64,000 bases of DNA from VAZQ01 sp963817135 (GTDB lineage Bacteria > Pseudomonadota > Alphaproteobacteria > Rhizobiales > Xanthobacteraceae): NCBI GenBank assembly GCA_963817135.1, contig CAWFNG010000006.1:1-64000 (forward strand), in the 5' to 3' direction. Position 1 is the stretch's first letter. Every line of letters starts with the position of its first letter. The notes beneath the pieces were generated by a model. It was given only the letters and a program-made list of their open reading frames with translations. It did no database searches and was not told where the DNA came from. This document shows, one piece after another, positions 1 through 8,596 of the stretch. Both the position numbers and the translations under genes were made by a program.

Positions 1-25
1 GATGAGTGAGGCAGCAGCGCGGCCT

Positions 26-913
26 TCAAAAGTGACGGCGGATGAATGCGCCGGCGCTCGCCAATGCACGCCGGCCTGGCTCCAGCTGCGCATTCCATAA
101 ATGCCAGGCATGGATCATGTGCGGCCAGATTTCGAGCGTTACCGGCACATCGGCGCCGCCCAGCGCGGCGGCAAAGCGCGTAGCGTCCGCAAGCAGCGTC
201 TCGGCCGAGCCCGCCTGAATGAGCGTTGGCGGGAACCCGGAGAGATCAGCATACAGAGGCGAGACGCGCGGGTCCTTCCTGTCGATGTCGCGCGCAACGT
301 AAGCATCTGCCAGCTCCTCAAGATAGGCTTTGTGGATGATTGGATCTATCGCCTCCTTGGTGGCGAGCGTCGAACCTGACATCGTGAGATCGGTCCAGGG
401 CGATACGAGCCACGTGCACGCGGGAAGCGCCTCCTGCCGATCGCGCAGCGTATTGACCAATGCCGCGCCAAGCCCGCCGCCGGCGCTGTCTCCGCCGACC
501 GCCATCGCCGCCGCCGCGACGCCGCGGTTGCGCAAAAAGGACCATGCGGTCAGGGCGCCATCGAGCGCCGCGGGAAACGGATGCTCCGGCGCCAGACGAT
601 AACCGACCGCGAGGGTGCGCATGCCGGCGGCTCGGCCCGCCTCGGTCACCATGCGACGATGGCTTCGGATAGAGCCGGAGCAGTAGCCGCCGCCATGGAA
701 AAACAGCAAGACGCGGCCGCTATCGCTGCCGGGCACGATAGACCACTCACCCTCGATGCCGCCCCCGAGATCGACCGCGGTGAGTTGCACGTCGTCGGCT
801 ATGGGCCAAACCGAGCCCACCTCGTCGAGGCGCGCTCGTCGCTCGGCCCAACCGACAGGTCGCGGCTTTGCCGTCAATAACGCGCGCACCGCGTCGATTT
901 CGCTTTGCGTCAT
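26..913 (-). CDS. alpha/beta hydrolase, hormone-sensitive-lipase-type esterase
   Basis: A 295-residue alpha/beta hydrolase of the HSL (bacterial esterase/lipase) family, expected to hydrolyse short carboxylic esters in the cytoplasm. It shows the family oxyanion-hole motif HGGG at residues 73-76 and the nucleophile elbow GDSAGGG with Ser143. A late Asp (around 242, in ADATRF) and His (around 268, in HMIHAWH) fit the rest of the catalytic triad. Length is typical of the family (about 300). No signal peptide is seen. It stands alone on the minus strand, diverging from the dehydratase gene to its right; its natural substrate cannot be told from the sequence. Confidence 0.9.
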   Translation of the reverse strand: MTQSEIDAVRALLTAKPRPVGWAERRARLDEVGSVWPIADDVQLTAVDLGGGIEGEWSIVPGSDSGRVLLFFHGGGYCSGSIRSHRRMVTEAGRAAGMRTLAVGYRLAPEHPFPAALDGALTAWSFLRNRGVAAAAMAVGGDSAGGGLGAALVNTLRDRQEALPACTWLVSPWTDLTMSGSTLATKEAIDPIIHKAYLEELADAYVARDIDRKDPRVSPLYADLSGFPPTLIQAGSAETLLADATRFAAALGGADVPVTLEIWPHMIHAWHLWNAQLEPGRRALASAGAFIRRHF

Positions 914-1047
914 GGAGTCTCATGCAATCATGGGCTGAATCTTCTCGTGTTGAATAAATCTCGCCGGCAGTTCCTTCAAGTATATTGAAGCAGTCGACCG
1001 GAGCGGCTCTAATCGGCATCGCCCTTACAAGCGGCGAAGGACGCAAG

Positions 1048-2022
1048 GTGGCGATAAATATCGAGGAACTGAAATCGTGGATCGGTCGCGAAGAAGTTGC
1101 CGAGGATATGATCACGCCGTTCCCGGTTGCCGGGCTCGCCGCCACGCTCGACCGCGACGACCCGAAACCGCGCCCAGGCGATGCGCTGCCGCCGCTCTGG
1201 CATTGGCTTTATTTCCTGCCGATCGCACGCCAGTCCGAATTGGAATCGGACGGGCACCTCAAGCGCGGCAGGTTTCTGCCGCCTGTTCCCCTCCCGCGCC
1301 GCATGTGGGCGGGCGCGCGGATCGAATTCCGCCGGCCGTTGCGTATCGGCGAAGCCATTGTCCGCAAGTCCACGATCGCCGATGTAAGCATGAAGGAGGG
1401 GCGCAGCGGGCCATTGATTTTCGTTTCGGTAAGACACGACATCGCCGGTCCCGCCGGTGTCGCACTGACCGAGGAACATGACATCGTTTACCGGGCCGAG
1501 CCCGGCACGCGCGACGCGCCGCCGCCGCGCGTCACCGCACCGACGGGCGCGGTCTGGACGCGTGAGATCCATGCCGATCCGGTGATGCTGTTTCGCTATT
1601 CCGCTCTGATCTTCATCGCGCATCGCATCCATTACGACTACCGCTACGTCACCGAGGTGGAGGGCTATCCCGGGCTTCTCGTGCATGGCCCATTGATTGC
1701 GACTTTGCTTGCGGACCTGCTGCGCCGCCACTCCAACGCGCTGCTGAAATCCTTCCGCTTTCGCGCCGTGAGTCCGTTGTTCGACACCGCACCGTTTTCG
1801 GTGTGCGGTGCGCCGGAATCCGACGGCAAGGTGAGCCTCTGGGCGCAGAATGCGGACGGCCAGCTTGCAATGAAAGCCGACGCGGTGACCGAGGCGGGTT
1901 CGATCAACGCTCGTCAGACAGCAAATGCGAGAACTGAAACATGTCGGACGCTGCCGTTCGCTATGAGGTGGCGGACGGGATCGCCCGCATCGTGCTCGAT
2001 CGCCCGCCCGTCAATGCGTTGA
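1048..2022 (+). CDS. MaoC-like (HTD2/FAS1-type) acyl-CoA dehydratase
   Basis: Resembles the mesaconyl-C4-CoA hydratase / HTD2 family of hot-dog-fold dehydratases, which add or remove water on CoA thioesters. Family marks are the N-terminal ELKSWIGR, the WHWLYF segment, and the C-terminal hot-dog stretch containing LVHGPLIATLL. I prefer the GTG start at 1048 (preceded by GAAGGA) over an upstream TTG at 985, because homology-like sequence begins there. The family usually ends near 280 residues, but this frame runs on for about 28 further low-quality residues inside the next gene (81 bp overlap), so the true C-terminus may differ. It is probably cotranscribed with the enoyl-CoA hydratase. Confidence 0.8.
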   Translation: MAINIEELKSWIGREEVAEDMITPFPVAGLAATLDRDDPKPRPGDALPPLWHWLYFLPIARQSELESDGHLKRGRFLPPVPLPRRMWAGARIEFRRPLRIGEAIVRKSTIADVSMKEGRSGPLIFVSVRHDIAGPAGVALTEEHDIVYRAEPGTRDAPPPRVTAPTGAVWTREIHADPVMLFRYSALIFIAHRIHYDYRYVTEVEGYPGLLVHGPLIATLLADLLRRHSNALLKSFRFRAVSPLFDTAPFSVCGAPESDGKVSLWAQNADGQLAMKADAVTEAGSINARQTANARTETCRTLPFAMRWRTGSPASCSIARPSMR

Positions 2023-2711
2023 GTCTTGAGATGATCACCGCCGTTGTTGCGGCGTTCAACCGGGCGGCGGCCGATCAGGAGGCGCGCGCCGTCGTCCTTA
2101 CGAGCGCAATTCCCCAGCGATTCTCCGCCGGGCTCGATCTCGGCATCCTGCTCGGAAAATCGGCCGCGACCGTACGGGAATTCCTGCAGCAGCTCTATGT
2201 GGGGCTGCACGATGCCCAATACGATCTCGGCAAGCCATCGATTGCCGCCGTTGGCGGAGCGGCCCGAGGCGGCGGCATGACCATGGCGATTTCCTGCGAC
2301 GTCATTCTGGCAGGGCAAAGCGCAACGTTCGGCTATCCCGAGATCGACCTCGGCCTCATGCCCGCCATCCATTTCGCGCATCTGCCCCGCATCGTCGGCC
2401 GCCATCGCGCATTCGAGCTTCTCTTCAGCGGGCGAACCTTCGACGCCCAGGAAGCCTTGCAACTCGGGCTCGTCAGCAAGATCGTCCCCGATAGCGAGAT
2501 CGACACGGCTGCCTTGGCCCTCGCCAAGGCTTTCGCGGCCAAATCGCCGGCCGCCATGCGCCTTGGCCGTGCTGCCTTCATGCGTCAGAACGATCGCGAA
2601 TATCGCCGCAGCGTCGCCAGCGCGGTTGAGGATTTCTGCAATCTTGCAGTGACCGATGCCGCCCAGGAGGGACTGCGTGCGTTTATGGAAAAACGTCCGC
2701 CGCGCTGGTGA
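1941..2711 (+). CDS. enoyl-CoA hydratase/isomerase family protein
   Basis: A 256-residue crotonase-fold protein. It has the family's DRPPVNALS start region, the oxyanion-hole stretches FSAGLDLGILLG and GGAARGGGMTMA, and the YPEIDLGLMP motif. Members hydrate, isomerise or cleave acyl-CoA thioesters. The exact reaction is open because one of the two acidic catalytic positions of true enoyl-CoA hydratase is not obvious. It begins inside the 3' end of the dehydratase gene, suggesting coupled translation and a shared acyl-CoA pathway. Confidence 0.88.
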   Translation: MSDAAVRYEVADGIARIVLDRPPVNALSLEMITAVVAAFNRAAADQEARAVVLTSAIPQRFSAGLDLGILLGKSAATVREFLQQLYVGLHDAQYDLGKPSIAAVGGAARGGGMTMAISCDVILAGQSATFGYPEIDLGLMPAIHFAHLPRIVGRHRAFELLFSGRTFDAQEALQLGLVSKIVPDSEIDTAALALAKAFAAKSPAAMRLGRAAFMRQNDREYRRSVASAVEDFCNLAVTDAAQEGLRAFMEKRPPRW

Positions 2712-2726
2712 TGAAAATCCCTTTTG

Positions 2727-3536
2727 TCAGCGAATAGCGCACAACACGAATGCTCTGATGCGGCCCTCAATAGCGCCGCTCCCGAATCGCTGCGCCAAAG
2801 CGTCAGCCGCGTGTTTCGTCGCCGGTTCCAGGAGGGCGGCGTCGCGCGCCTCTATCTCATTTCTCAGTGGAGTGCCCTGGCAATAGGCGATCGCCGCATC
2901 ACGCGGCGAGGAGGCCCTGCTTCTATTATCCACGGCATCGGCTGAAATACCGGTAAAGCCCGCCGCATCGAGTTCCTCGCGGATTCGTTCCACATCATGG
3001 TAGCCGTGCGGAGTGCGCGCCATGAAGCGCGGCGGATCATGCGGAAAGACATCTGCCAGCGCTTGCGTTACGACATCGGCGAACTCGTTTTCCGAGATCC
3101 GGTCCCATACGCTGAAAAAGTAACGACCGCCGGGTTTCAAGACCCGGCGCGCCTCCTTGTAGCCCTTGATTTTGTCAGGAAAGAACATCACGCCGAACTG
3201 GCAGGCCACGACGTCAAAACTTTCATCCGCAAACGGCAGCGCGAGCGCGTCAGCCTGTTTCCACTCGATGCGATCATCCGACTGGCGTGCCATTGCATGA
3301 TCAAGCATGGGCTGATTGAGGTCGGTTGCTACGATGCGCGCGTATCCGGGCAGCCGCGATGCCATCGCTCTGGTGAGAACTCCGCTTCCGGCTGCCGTTT
3401 CCAGTATTTTTCGCGGCTCGGTCTTGACCAGCCTGTCGGCAAGGTCGCGTGCATATGATTCGAAGATCAAGGGGACGAGGTATCGATCGTAGATTTCAGG
3501 GATCGATCCGGCGAACAGCTTGTCAGTGGCCGCCAT
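2727..3536 (-). CDS. class I SAM-dependent methyltransferase
   Basis: A 269-residue methyltransferase of the UbiE/Methyltransf_11 type. Motif I, ILETAAGSGVLTRAMA, lies near residue 45. Post-motif acidic residues (IVATDLNQPM), motif II-like VVACQFGVMFFP and motif III-like VLKPGGRYFFSVWD follow in normal order. It would transfer a methyl group from S-adenosylmethionine to a small molecule; the acceptor is not evident. It is convergent with the enoyl-CoA hydratase (15 bp apart) and about 100 bp downstream of the Bug protein gene on the same strand. Confidence 0.88.
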   Translation of the reverse strand: MAATDKLFAGSIPEIYDRYLVPLIFESYARDLADRLVKTEPRKILETAAGSGVLTRAMASRLPGYARIVATDLNQPMLDHAMARQSDDRIEWKQADALALPFADESFDVVACQFGVMFFPDKIKGYKEARRVLKPGGRYFFSVWDRISENEFADVVTQALADVFPHDPPRFMARTPHGYHDVERIREELDAAGFTGISADAVDNRSRASSPRDAAIAYCQGTPLRNEIEARDAALLEPATKHAADALAQRFGSGAIEGRIRAFVLCAIR

Positions 3537-3634
3537 CAGGCTGCTCCAGCGAATACAGATTCAATGTTGATCGGAATAAGGGAGATTCTGCCATGCTCCC
3601 GCGTTTTCTTCTGTTCACAACGAGCGATTCCGTT

Positions 3635-4612
3635 TCATTCCGCTTTGATATTCGCCGCCTTCACAATGGCAGCGTATCTTTCAATCTCTCGCGCCAGAAA
3701 GACGCCAAGCTCTGACGGCGTGCTTCCCACCGCAGTGATCAGATGAACCTCGGCAAGCTTGGCTCGCATGCCCGGATCGCGCAGCGCCGCCGCGAGGGGC
3801 GCGTAAATCCGATCGACAATCGCAGAATCGATCTTGGCGGGCGCGAACATGCCGTACCAGACGGTCATGTCCACGTTCTTGAGCTCCGGATGCTCCGCCA
3901 GGCTCGGCAGGTCGGGGGCAAGCGGTGAGCGCGCGCGTTCGCTCGTGCCGAAAATCTTGACGGAGCCGTTGCGATAGGGAGGCAGCGCGAGATTCAGAGG
4001 AAGCACCGCAAGATCGATCTGGTTGCTGATCAGGTCCGTCACGATCTGCGGCGCCGCCCGATAAGGCACATGCACCATGTGCACCTTGCCCTCGACGTTG
4101 ATCATCTCGCCGAGCACCTGCAATGAGGTGCCGACCCCGGAACTCGCATAGCTCAACTTGCCGGGATTGGCATGCAGGAATGCCATCAGCTCGGAAATAT
4201 TGTTGGCCGCCAGATCTTTCTTGCCCACCAGCACCAGCGGTGCGGTGCCGATCAGGCTGATCGGTTGAAAATCCTTTTGGCTGTCGTACTGGACGACCGT
4301 GGGCTGCACCAGCTTCGCAACTGCCATGGTATTCTCGACCGCGAAGAGGAGCGTATAGCCGTCCGGCTGCGCACGCGCGGCGCGCTGGGTTCCGATCACC
4401 CCGCCGGCGCCGGTCACATTCTCGATAACGATCTTTTGCCCGAGGCGCTCGCCGAGCGTATCGCCGATCACCCGCGCGACTGCGTCGACGCCGCCGCCCG
4501 CCGCATAGGGTACGATCAACGTGATGAGGCGCGACGGATAGTCCTGTCCAAAGCCGGCCCCGGCGAATCCAAGCGCTGCGATAAGGACCAAACAAATTCG
4601 AGACCCACGCAT
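3635..4612 (-). CDS. Bug-family (TctC-like) substrate-binding protein
   Basis: A 325-residue periplasmic binding protein of the Bug/TctC family, which captures carboxylates for tripartite tricarboxylate transporters. A Sec signal peptide covers about residues 1-22 (cleavage likely after AGAGFG). The mature protein starts with the family pattern YPSRLITLIVPYAAGGGVD and carries ENVTGAGGVIG. The start is supported by a GGAGG ribosome site. No TctA/TctB partners adjoin it, as is common for Bug proteins; it diverges from the amidase gene across 94 bp, so the two may share a regulated ligand such as an amide or its acid. Confidence 0.92.
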   Translation of the reverse strand: MRGSRICLVLIAALGFAGAGFGQDYPSRLITLIVPYAAGGGVDAVARVIGDTLGERLGQKIVIENVTGAGGVIGTQRAARAQPDGYTLLFAVENTMAVAKLVQPTVVQYDSQKDFQPISLIGTAPLVLVGKKDLAANNISELMAFLHANPGKLSYASSGVGTSLQVLGEMINVEGKVHMVHVPYRAAPQIVTDLISNQIDLAVLPLNLALPPYRNGSVKIFGTSERARSPLAPDLPSLAEHPELKNVDMTVWYGMFAPAKIDSAIVDRIYAPLAAALRDPGMRAKLAEVHLITAVGSTPSELGVFLAREIERYAAIVKAANIKAE

Positions 4613-4706
4613 CCAAAACCTCCGTTTGCATTGAGCCGGCGCTTTTTAATCATGATGCTGCTACGAACCTTGCGATCGAGTCCATAGCAATTGCAGGAGG
4701 CTTTGG

Positions 4707-6131
4707 ATGTCCGACGACCTTTGGCGTTGGGATGCGGTGAAATTGGCGCATGCAATAAGGACACGTCTCGTATCGAGCAGGGAGGCTGTGGCGGCCTGTC
4801 TTGCCAGGCTCCAGTCAATCAATCCCCGCGTGAATGCCGTCGTCGAAACGCTCGCCGAGGAGGCACTCGGGCTCGCCGAGCAAGCTGATCGCGAATTGGC
4901 GAAGGGGGCAACAGGCCCGTTGCTGGGAGTGCCCATCACAACGAAGATCAACACCGACCAGAAGGGCTGCGCAACGACAAACGGGGTCGCCGCGTTCGCG
5001 AACCTGATTGCGGATGAAGATGCACCTTCGATCGCCAATCTGCGTCGCGCCGGCGCGATTGTCATTGGCCGGACCAACGCTCCCGAATTCTCCTGGCGCT
5101 GGTTCACCGACAACGAATTGTATGGGGAAACCCTCAATCCGTGGAATCCGCAACGCACCTGCGGTGGATCGAGCGGCGGGGCGGCGGTGGCGGTCGCCAC
5201 CGGCATGTGCCCGCTGGCGCAGGGAACCGATTTCGGCGGCTCGATCCGTCATCCTGCACTGTGCTGCGGTATCGCAGGACTTCGTCCAACTTTGGGACGA
5301 GTGCCCGCCCACAACGCGACCACGGGCGATCGGCCGATCACGGCGCAATTCATGGCGGTGCATGGTCCTCTCGCGCGGCGCGTGGGCGACCTCGGACTGG
5401 CGCTGCGCGCAATGGCGCCCGGTGATGTGCGGGACCCCTGGTGGGTGCCTGCACCGTTCGCGGGTCCCACACCCGCAAGGCCCATCCGCGTGGCTCTCCT
5501 GGACAGCGACCGCCGGGCAGGCCTTGACGCCGACATCGCTGATGCACTGGAGGCGGCCGCCACCTGGTTGGCAGATGCAGGCTATGTCGTGGAGAACGTG
5601 CAAGCGCCCTCCATCGAGGAAGCCTCGCATCTATGGTGCACGCTGGTGCTCAACGAAGCAAAGCTCGCAATGATTTCGCAAATCAATCGATACGGAGGCG
5701 CAGCCATCCGCAAGACCGGCGCGTTGATGGTGGCACAGGCGCCGCAGACCGATTTTCCTTCATTCCTCAAGGCGCTGGGCCGGCGGGCGACCTTGTTGCG
5801 AGAGTGGCAGCTGTTCCTTGAGCGCTACCCGCTCATCCTTATGCCGAGTTGCCGAGAACCCGCGTTCGAACTGGGGCTTGATCAGGAAGATGATGCCGCA
5901 ATGAAACGCATCTTTGCGGCCATGACCCCCATCCTCGCCACTGCTGTTCTTGGATTGCCGAGTGTCGCGGTTCCGACAGGGGTACGTAACAACATCCCGC
6001 TTGGCGTGCAGCTTGTCGCCGGCCGCTTCCGCGAGGACCTTTGCCTGGACGCCGCAGAGATCATCGAAAGCCGCGCCGGGACCTTTACTCCGATCGATCC
6101 AACGTCGAAGGATCGACTTCTGCCGGCATGA
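4707..6131 (+). CDS. amidase signature family hydrolase
   Basis: A 474-residue amidase-signature enzyme that hydrolyses carboxamides. The catalytic Ser-cisSer-Lys triad is complete: Lys80 (GVPITTK), Ser155 (GGSSGGAA) and Ser179 (DFGGSIR). A GGAGG ribosome site lies about 7 bp before the ATG. Length matches stand-alone amidases rather than a GatA subunit, and no gatB or gatC is nearby. It diverges from a Bug binding protein gene, which suggests import and hydrolysis of an amide, though the substrate is not identifiable. Confidence 0.93.
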   Translation: MSDDLWRWDAVKLAHAIRTRLVSSREAVAACLARLQSINPRVNAVVETLAEEALGLAEQADRELAKGATGPLLGVPITTKINTDQKGCATTNGVAAFANLIADEDAPSIANLRRAGAIVIGRTNAPEFSWRWFTDNELYGETLNPWNPQRTCGGSSGGAAVAVATGMCPLAQGTDFGGSIRHPALCCGIAGLRPTLGRVPAHNATTGDRPITAQFMAVHGPLARRVGDLGLALRAMAPGDVRDPWWVPAPFAGPTPARPIRVALLDSDRRAGLDADIADALEAAATWLADAGYVVENVQAPSIEEASHLWCTLVLNEAKLAMISQINRYGGAAIRKTGALMVAQAPQTDFPSFLKALGRRATLLREWQLFLERYPLILMPSCREPAFELGLDQEDDAAMKRIFAAMTPILATAVLGLPSVAVPTGVRNNIPLGVQLVAGRFREDLCLDAAEIIESRAGTFTPIDPTSKDRLLPA

Positions 6132-6224
6132 ATTGTCAAATTTCGCGCCCTGACATTGAACCAGTTTCCCGCTGGCCGCGACTAAACTCCGAACGGTTTT
6201 GGCGATTTTCCCCGGGGAACAACC

Positions 6225-6781
6225 TTGTCTTTGGCCAGCTCGCACGCTCAGTCGTCGGCCTTGACGGCGGTCGGAAGCTGCCTTGGAATATACTTAATAC
6301 TTGCTGTCGCCTACCAGTGGTTCGTGGAGCCGGTGGCAAAGATCGCTGCCGCAAAAATGGCGATCCCTGAGGCTGCGCCTTTGGCGTACTCTGCTCCGCC
6401 GGCCGCTCAACCCGTGTCGCCTATACCCGCTCCAACGAAACGATCGCGGTCGATCCCCGTTTCGGGCGCCGCAGCGACACCAGACACTGCTGTTGTTCCG
6501 CAGAAGCGCTCGCGATCGATCACCGTTTCGGACACCGCAGCAACACCAGATATGCTCCTGTTCCGCAGAAGCGATCGCGATCCATCACCGTTTCGGACAC
6601 CGCAGCAACACCGGATAGCGCCGATACGTCCGCTGCTGTGGCACCAAATACGTCCGCTGCTGTGGCACCAAAAAAGGCTCCAAGAAAGCAGGCGGCTGGC
6701 GCGACCGGTCGCCGTGAGCACTCCGCCAGAGCTTACCACAACCCGTTTGATTTTATGTTCCACGGGTTTCGTCCCTTCTGA
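6225..6781 (+). pseudogene. small repeat-rich membrane-anchored protein, frameshifted
   Basis: A gene of about 185 residues interrupted by one missing base. The first frame, from a TTG at 6225, gives a hydrophobic segment near residues 14-32 (VGSCLGIYLILAVAYQWFV), then a Pro/Ala-rich stretch and two copies of a roughly 22-residue repeat with core KRSRSITVSDTAATPD. At 6552-6553 one base is lost relative to the first repeat copy. Reading then continues perfectly in the next frame with a third repeat, a doubled SAAVAP unit and a tail ending FMFHGFRPF at the TGA at 6779-6781. Without the shift, the first frame runs falsely into the binding protein downstream. No family recognised; an inner-membrane anchor with a basic repeat linker is inferred. 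Confidence 0.75.
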
Positions 6782-6803
6782 CCGGAGCCTGGCTCTGGAT
6801 TGC

Positions 6804-7802
6804 ATGCGACGGCGTGACTTTGTCGGAGTTCTCGGCGGCTTGGCCGCTGCTTGGCCGTTTGCCGCATTCGCACAACCAGCACCGCTACCTCGAATAGGCA
6901 TTTTGTCACCGGGCCGCGGCGAGCTTGGGGATTCCACCCTCGATAATGTCAATGCCTTCGCGCAAGCACTGCACCAGCTGGGTTACACCGAAGGGCAGAA
7001 CATCGTCATTGAGCGCCGTTATGCTGAATTCAGCGCTGATCGGCTCAGTGCGCTGGCAGCCGACTTGACAGGTCGCAAGCTCGCTCTCGTCGTCGCATTC
7101 AGTACGACCGCGGCGCGCGCAGCCAAGCAAGCGACCAGCACAATCCCTATCGTTGCGATCGCCATGGCCGATCCGGTCGCCGACGGGTTGGTCGCGAGCC
7201 TTGCCCGACCCGGCGGGAATGTTACCGGGACGACCTTTCTCGGCCCGGAATTGATCGCCAAGCGCCTGCAGCTGCTGCGGGAAGTTGTCCCGGGCCTGTC
7301 CCGTGTTGCTGCCCTCTGGCATCCCCATGCGTACAGCGAACGCACCATGGCGGGCGTCGTGAATGAAATCGAGGTCGCCGCCCGAACCTTGGGAATGCAG
7401 CTGCAACTCGTGGCGGCGGCCAGTCCGGACGACCTTGCCGGCGCATTCACCGCCATGGCCAGAGAGCGCGCCGAGGCGCTCATTGTACTGCCGAGCCCGA
7501 TGTTGTTCGGCGAATACCGGCGCATCGCCGCCATCGCGACGGGCAGCCAACTTCCCGCAATGGGCGCAGCGCGGGAGTTCGCGGATTTTGGAGGCCTCAT
7601 GGCCTACGGAGCGAACCTGCCCGATCTTGCCCGGCAGACCGCGCCATACGCGGACAAAATTCTCAAAGGGGCAAAGCCCGCGGACTTGCCCGTCGAGCAG
7701 CCGACCAAATTCGAGCTGGTCGTCAATCTGAAGGCAGCGCGGGAGCTTCATCTGACGATCAGCCGCGAATTCCTCCTGCTCGCCGACGACGTGATTGAAT
7801 AA
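6804..7802 (+). CDS. ABC transporter substrate-binding protein (PF04392 type)
   Basis: A 332-residue periplasmic binding protein of the ABC_sub_bind (TrpX-like) family. It opens with MRRRDFVGVLGGLAAAWP, a signal with Tat-like RRRDF character and cleavage near FAAFAQP. The mature chain shows the family pattern PRIGILSPGRGE and ADLTGRKLALVVAFSTTAARAA. The ATG at 6804 was chosen because everything upstream in the frame belongs to the broken repeat gene. No permease or ATPase adjoins it, as is usual for the many orphan copies of this family in Bradyrhizobium relatives; the ligand is unknown. Confidence 0.88.
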   Translation: MRRRDFVGVLGGLAAAWPFAAFAQPAPLPRIGILSPGRGELGDSTLDNVNAFAQALHQLGYTEGQNIVIERRYAEFSADRLSALAADLTGRKLALVVAFSTTAARAAKQATSTIPIVAIAMADPVADGLVASLARPGGNVTGTTFLGPELIAKRLQLLREVVPGLSRVAALWHPHAYSERTMAGVVNEIEVAARTLGMQLQLVAAASPDDLAGAFTAMARERAEALIVLPSPMLFGEYRRIAAIATGSQLPAMGAAREFADFGGLMAYGANLPDLARQTAPYADKILKGAKPADLPVEQPTKFELVVNLKAARELHLTISREFLLLADDVIE

Positions 7803-7914
7803 GGCGCGCAGCAGATGCGCACGATCGGTTTCAACTCGACCGGAAAGCGCCTACTATCCGGCGTCAGTTGATGGTTCATTCGAGATTGGGAGTGCTGCCA
7901 TAACGGAGGTCGCG

Positions 7915-8436
7915 ATGAGTTATACGCTCGATGATTTTTCCACGGATACCCGCGCTTTCCTCAAAGCGCAGCCTCTCGCTGATGCTCTGCCGCAAATTGC
8001 CGACCGGCTCTCGCGGCTTCTCGGCAATTCAGGTTTTGTTGCGCAAACCTTCAACGATGCCATGCCGCCGGGAAAGACGGTTCTGCATCATGATCCGGAA
8101 CTGGATTTCTACGTTCTGGCCCACGTCCAGGAAGGCGGCAAGACAGGCAAGCCGCACAGTCACGGCGCGTCCTGGGCCGTCTACGGCAATGCCAGGAACG
8201 TGACCGAGATGACCGAGTGGCGTCGGATCAATCCGGAAAATGCAGACCATGCCGAACTGGTCGCTGCGAGCAAATACAGCCTGCGGCCGGGGGATACCAG
8301 GGCTTACGGTCCGGGAGTTATCCACTCCACCGCGCATCCGGAGAAGGCATGGGTCATCCGCGTCACCGGCACCGATCTCGACAAGCTTCCCCGCTACCGC
8401 TTTGGCAAGCAGGACAGGATTCTGGAACAGGTTTGA
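7915..8436 (+). CDS. cupin-fold protein, cysteine-dioxygenase-like
   Basis: A 173-residue single-domain cupin. A GGAGG ribosome site precedes the ATG at 7915, and the 40 upstream in-frame residues look non-coding. Metal-ligand candidates are the HSHG pair around residue 79 and the later GVIHSTAHPE, which fit the two conserved cupin motifs. The overall pattern resembles cysteine dioxygenase-type or RmlC-like cupins, but substrate residues cannot be assigned. It lies 112 bp after the binding-protein gene on the same strand and may share its transcript. Confidence 0.75.
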   Translation: MSYTLDDFSTDTRAFLKAQPLADALPQIADRLSRLLGNSGFVAQTFNDAMPPGKTVLHHDPELDFYVLAHVQEGGKTGKPHSHGASWAVYGNARNVTEMTEWRRINPENADHAELVAASKYSLRPGDTRAYGPGVIHSTAHPEKAWVIRVTGTDLDKLPRYRFGKQDRILEQV

Positions 8437-8596
8437 TTCATTCCTTTCTAATTTTATTGTCAGGATGACGCTTCGACGCGCATAACCGCTCAAAATTTCA
8501 GCTCCTGGCCCTCCTTCACCGGTTCGGCGAAATGCTATACCGGAAGCGGGGGCTGCGCCTGTCTCGCCAATGCTCCACGGCCTTCAGAGGATCGCC

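Noticed and set aside
6225..7802. A single 525-residue fusion of a repeat protein and an ABC binding protein
   Set aside because: The apparent fusion exists only because of a one-base deletion; a separate signal peptide starts at 6804.
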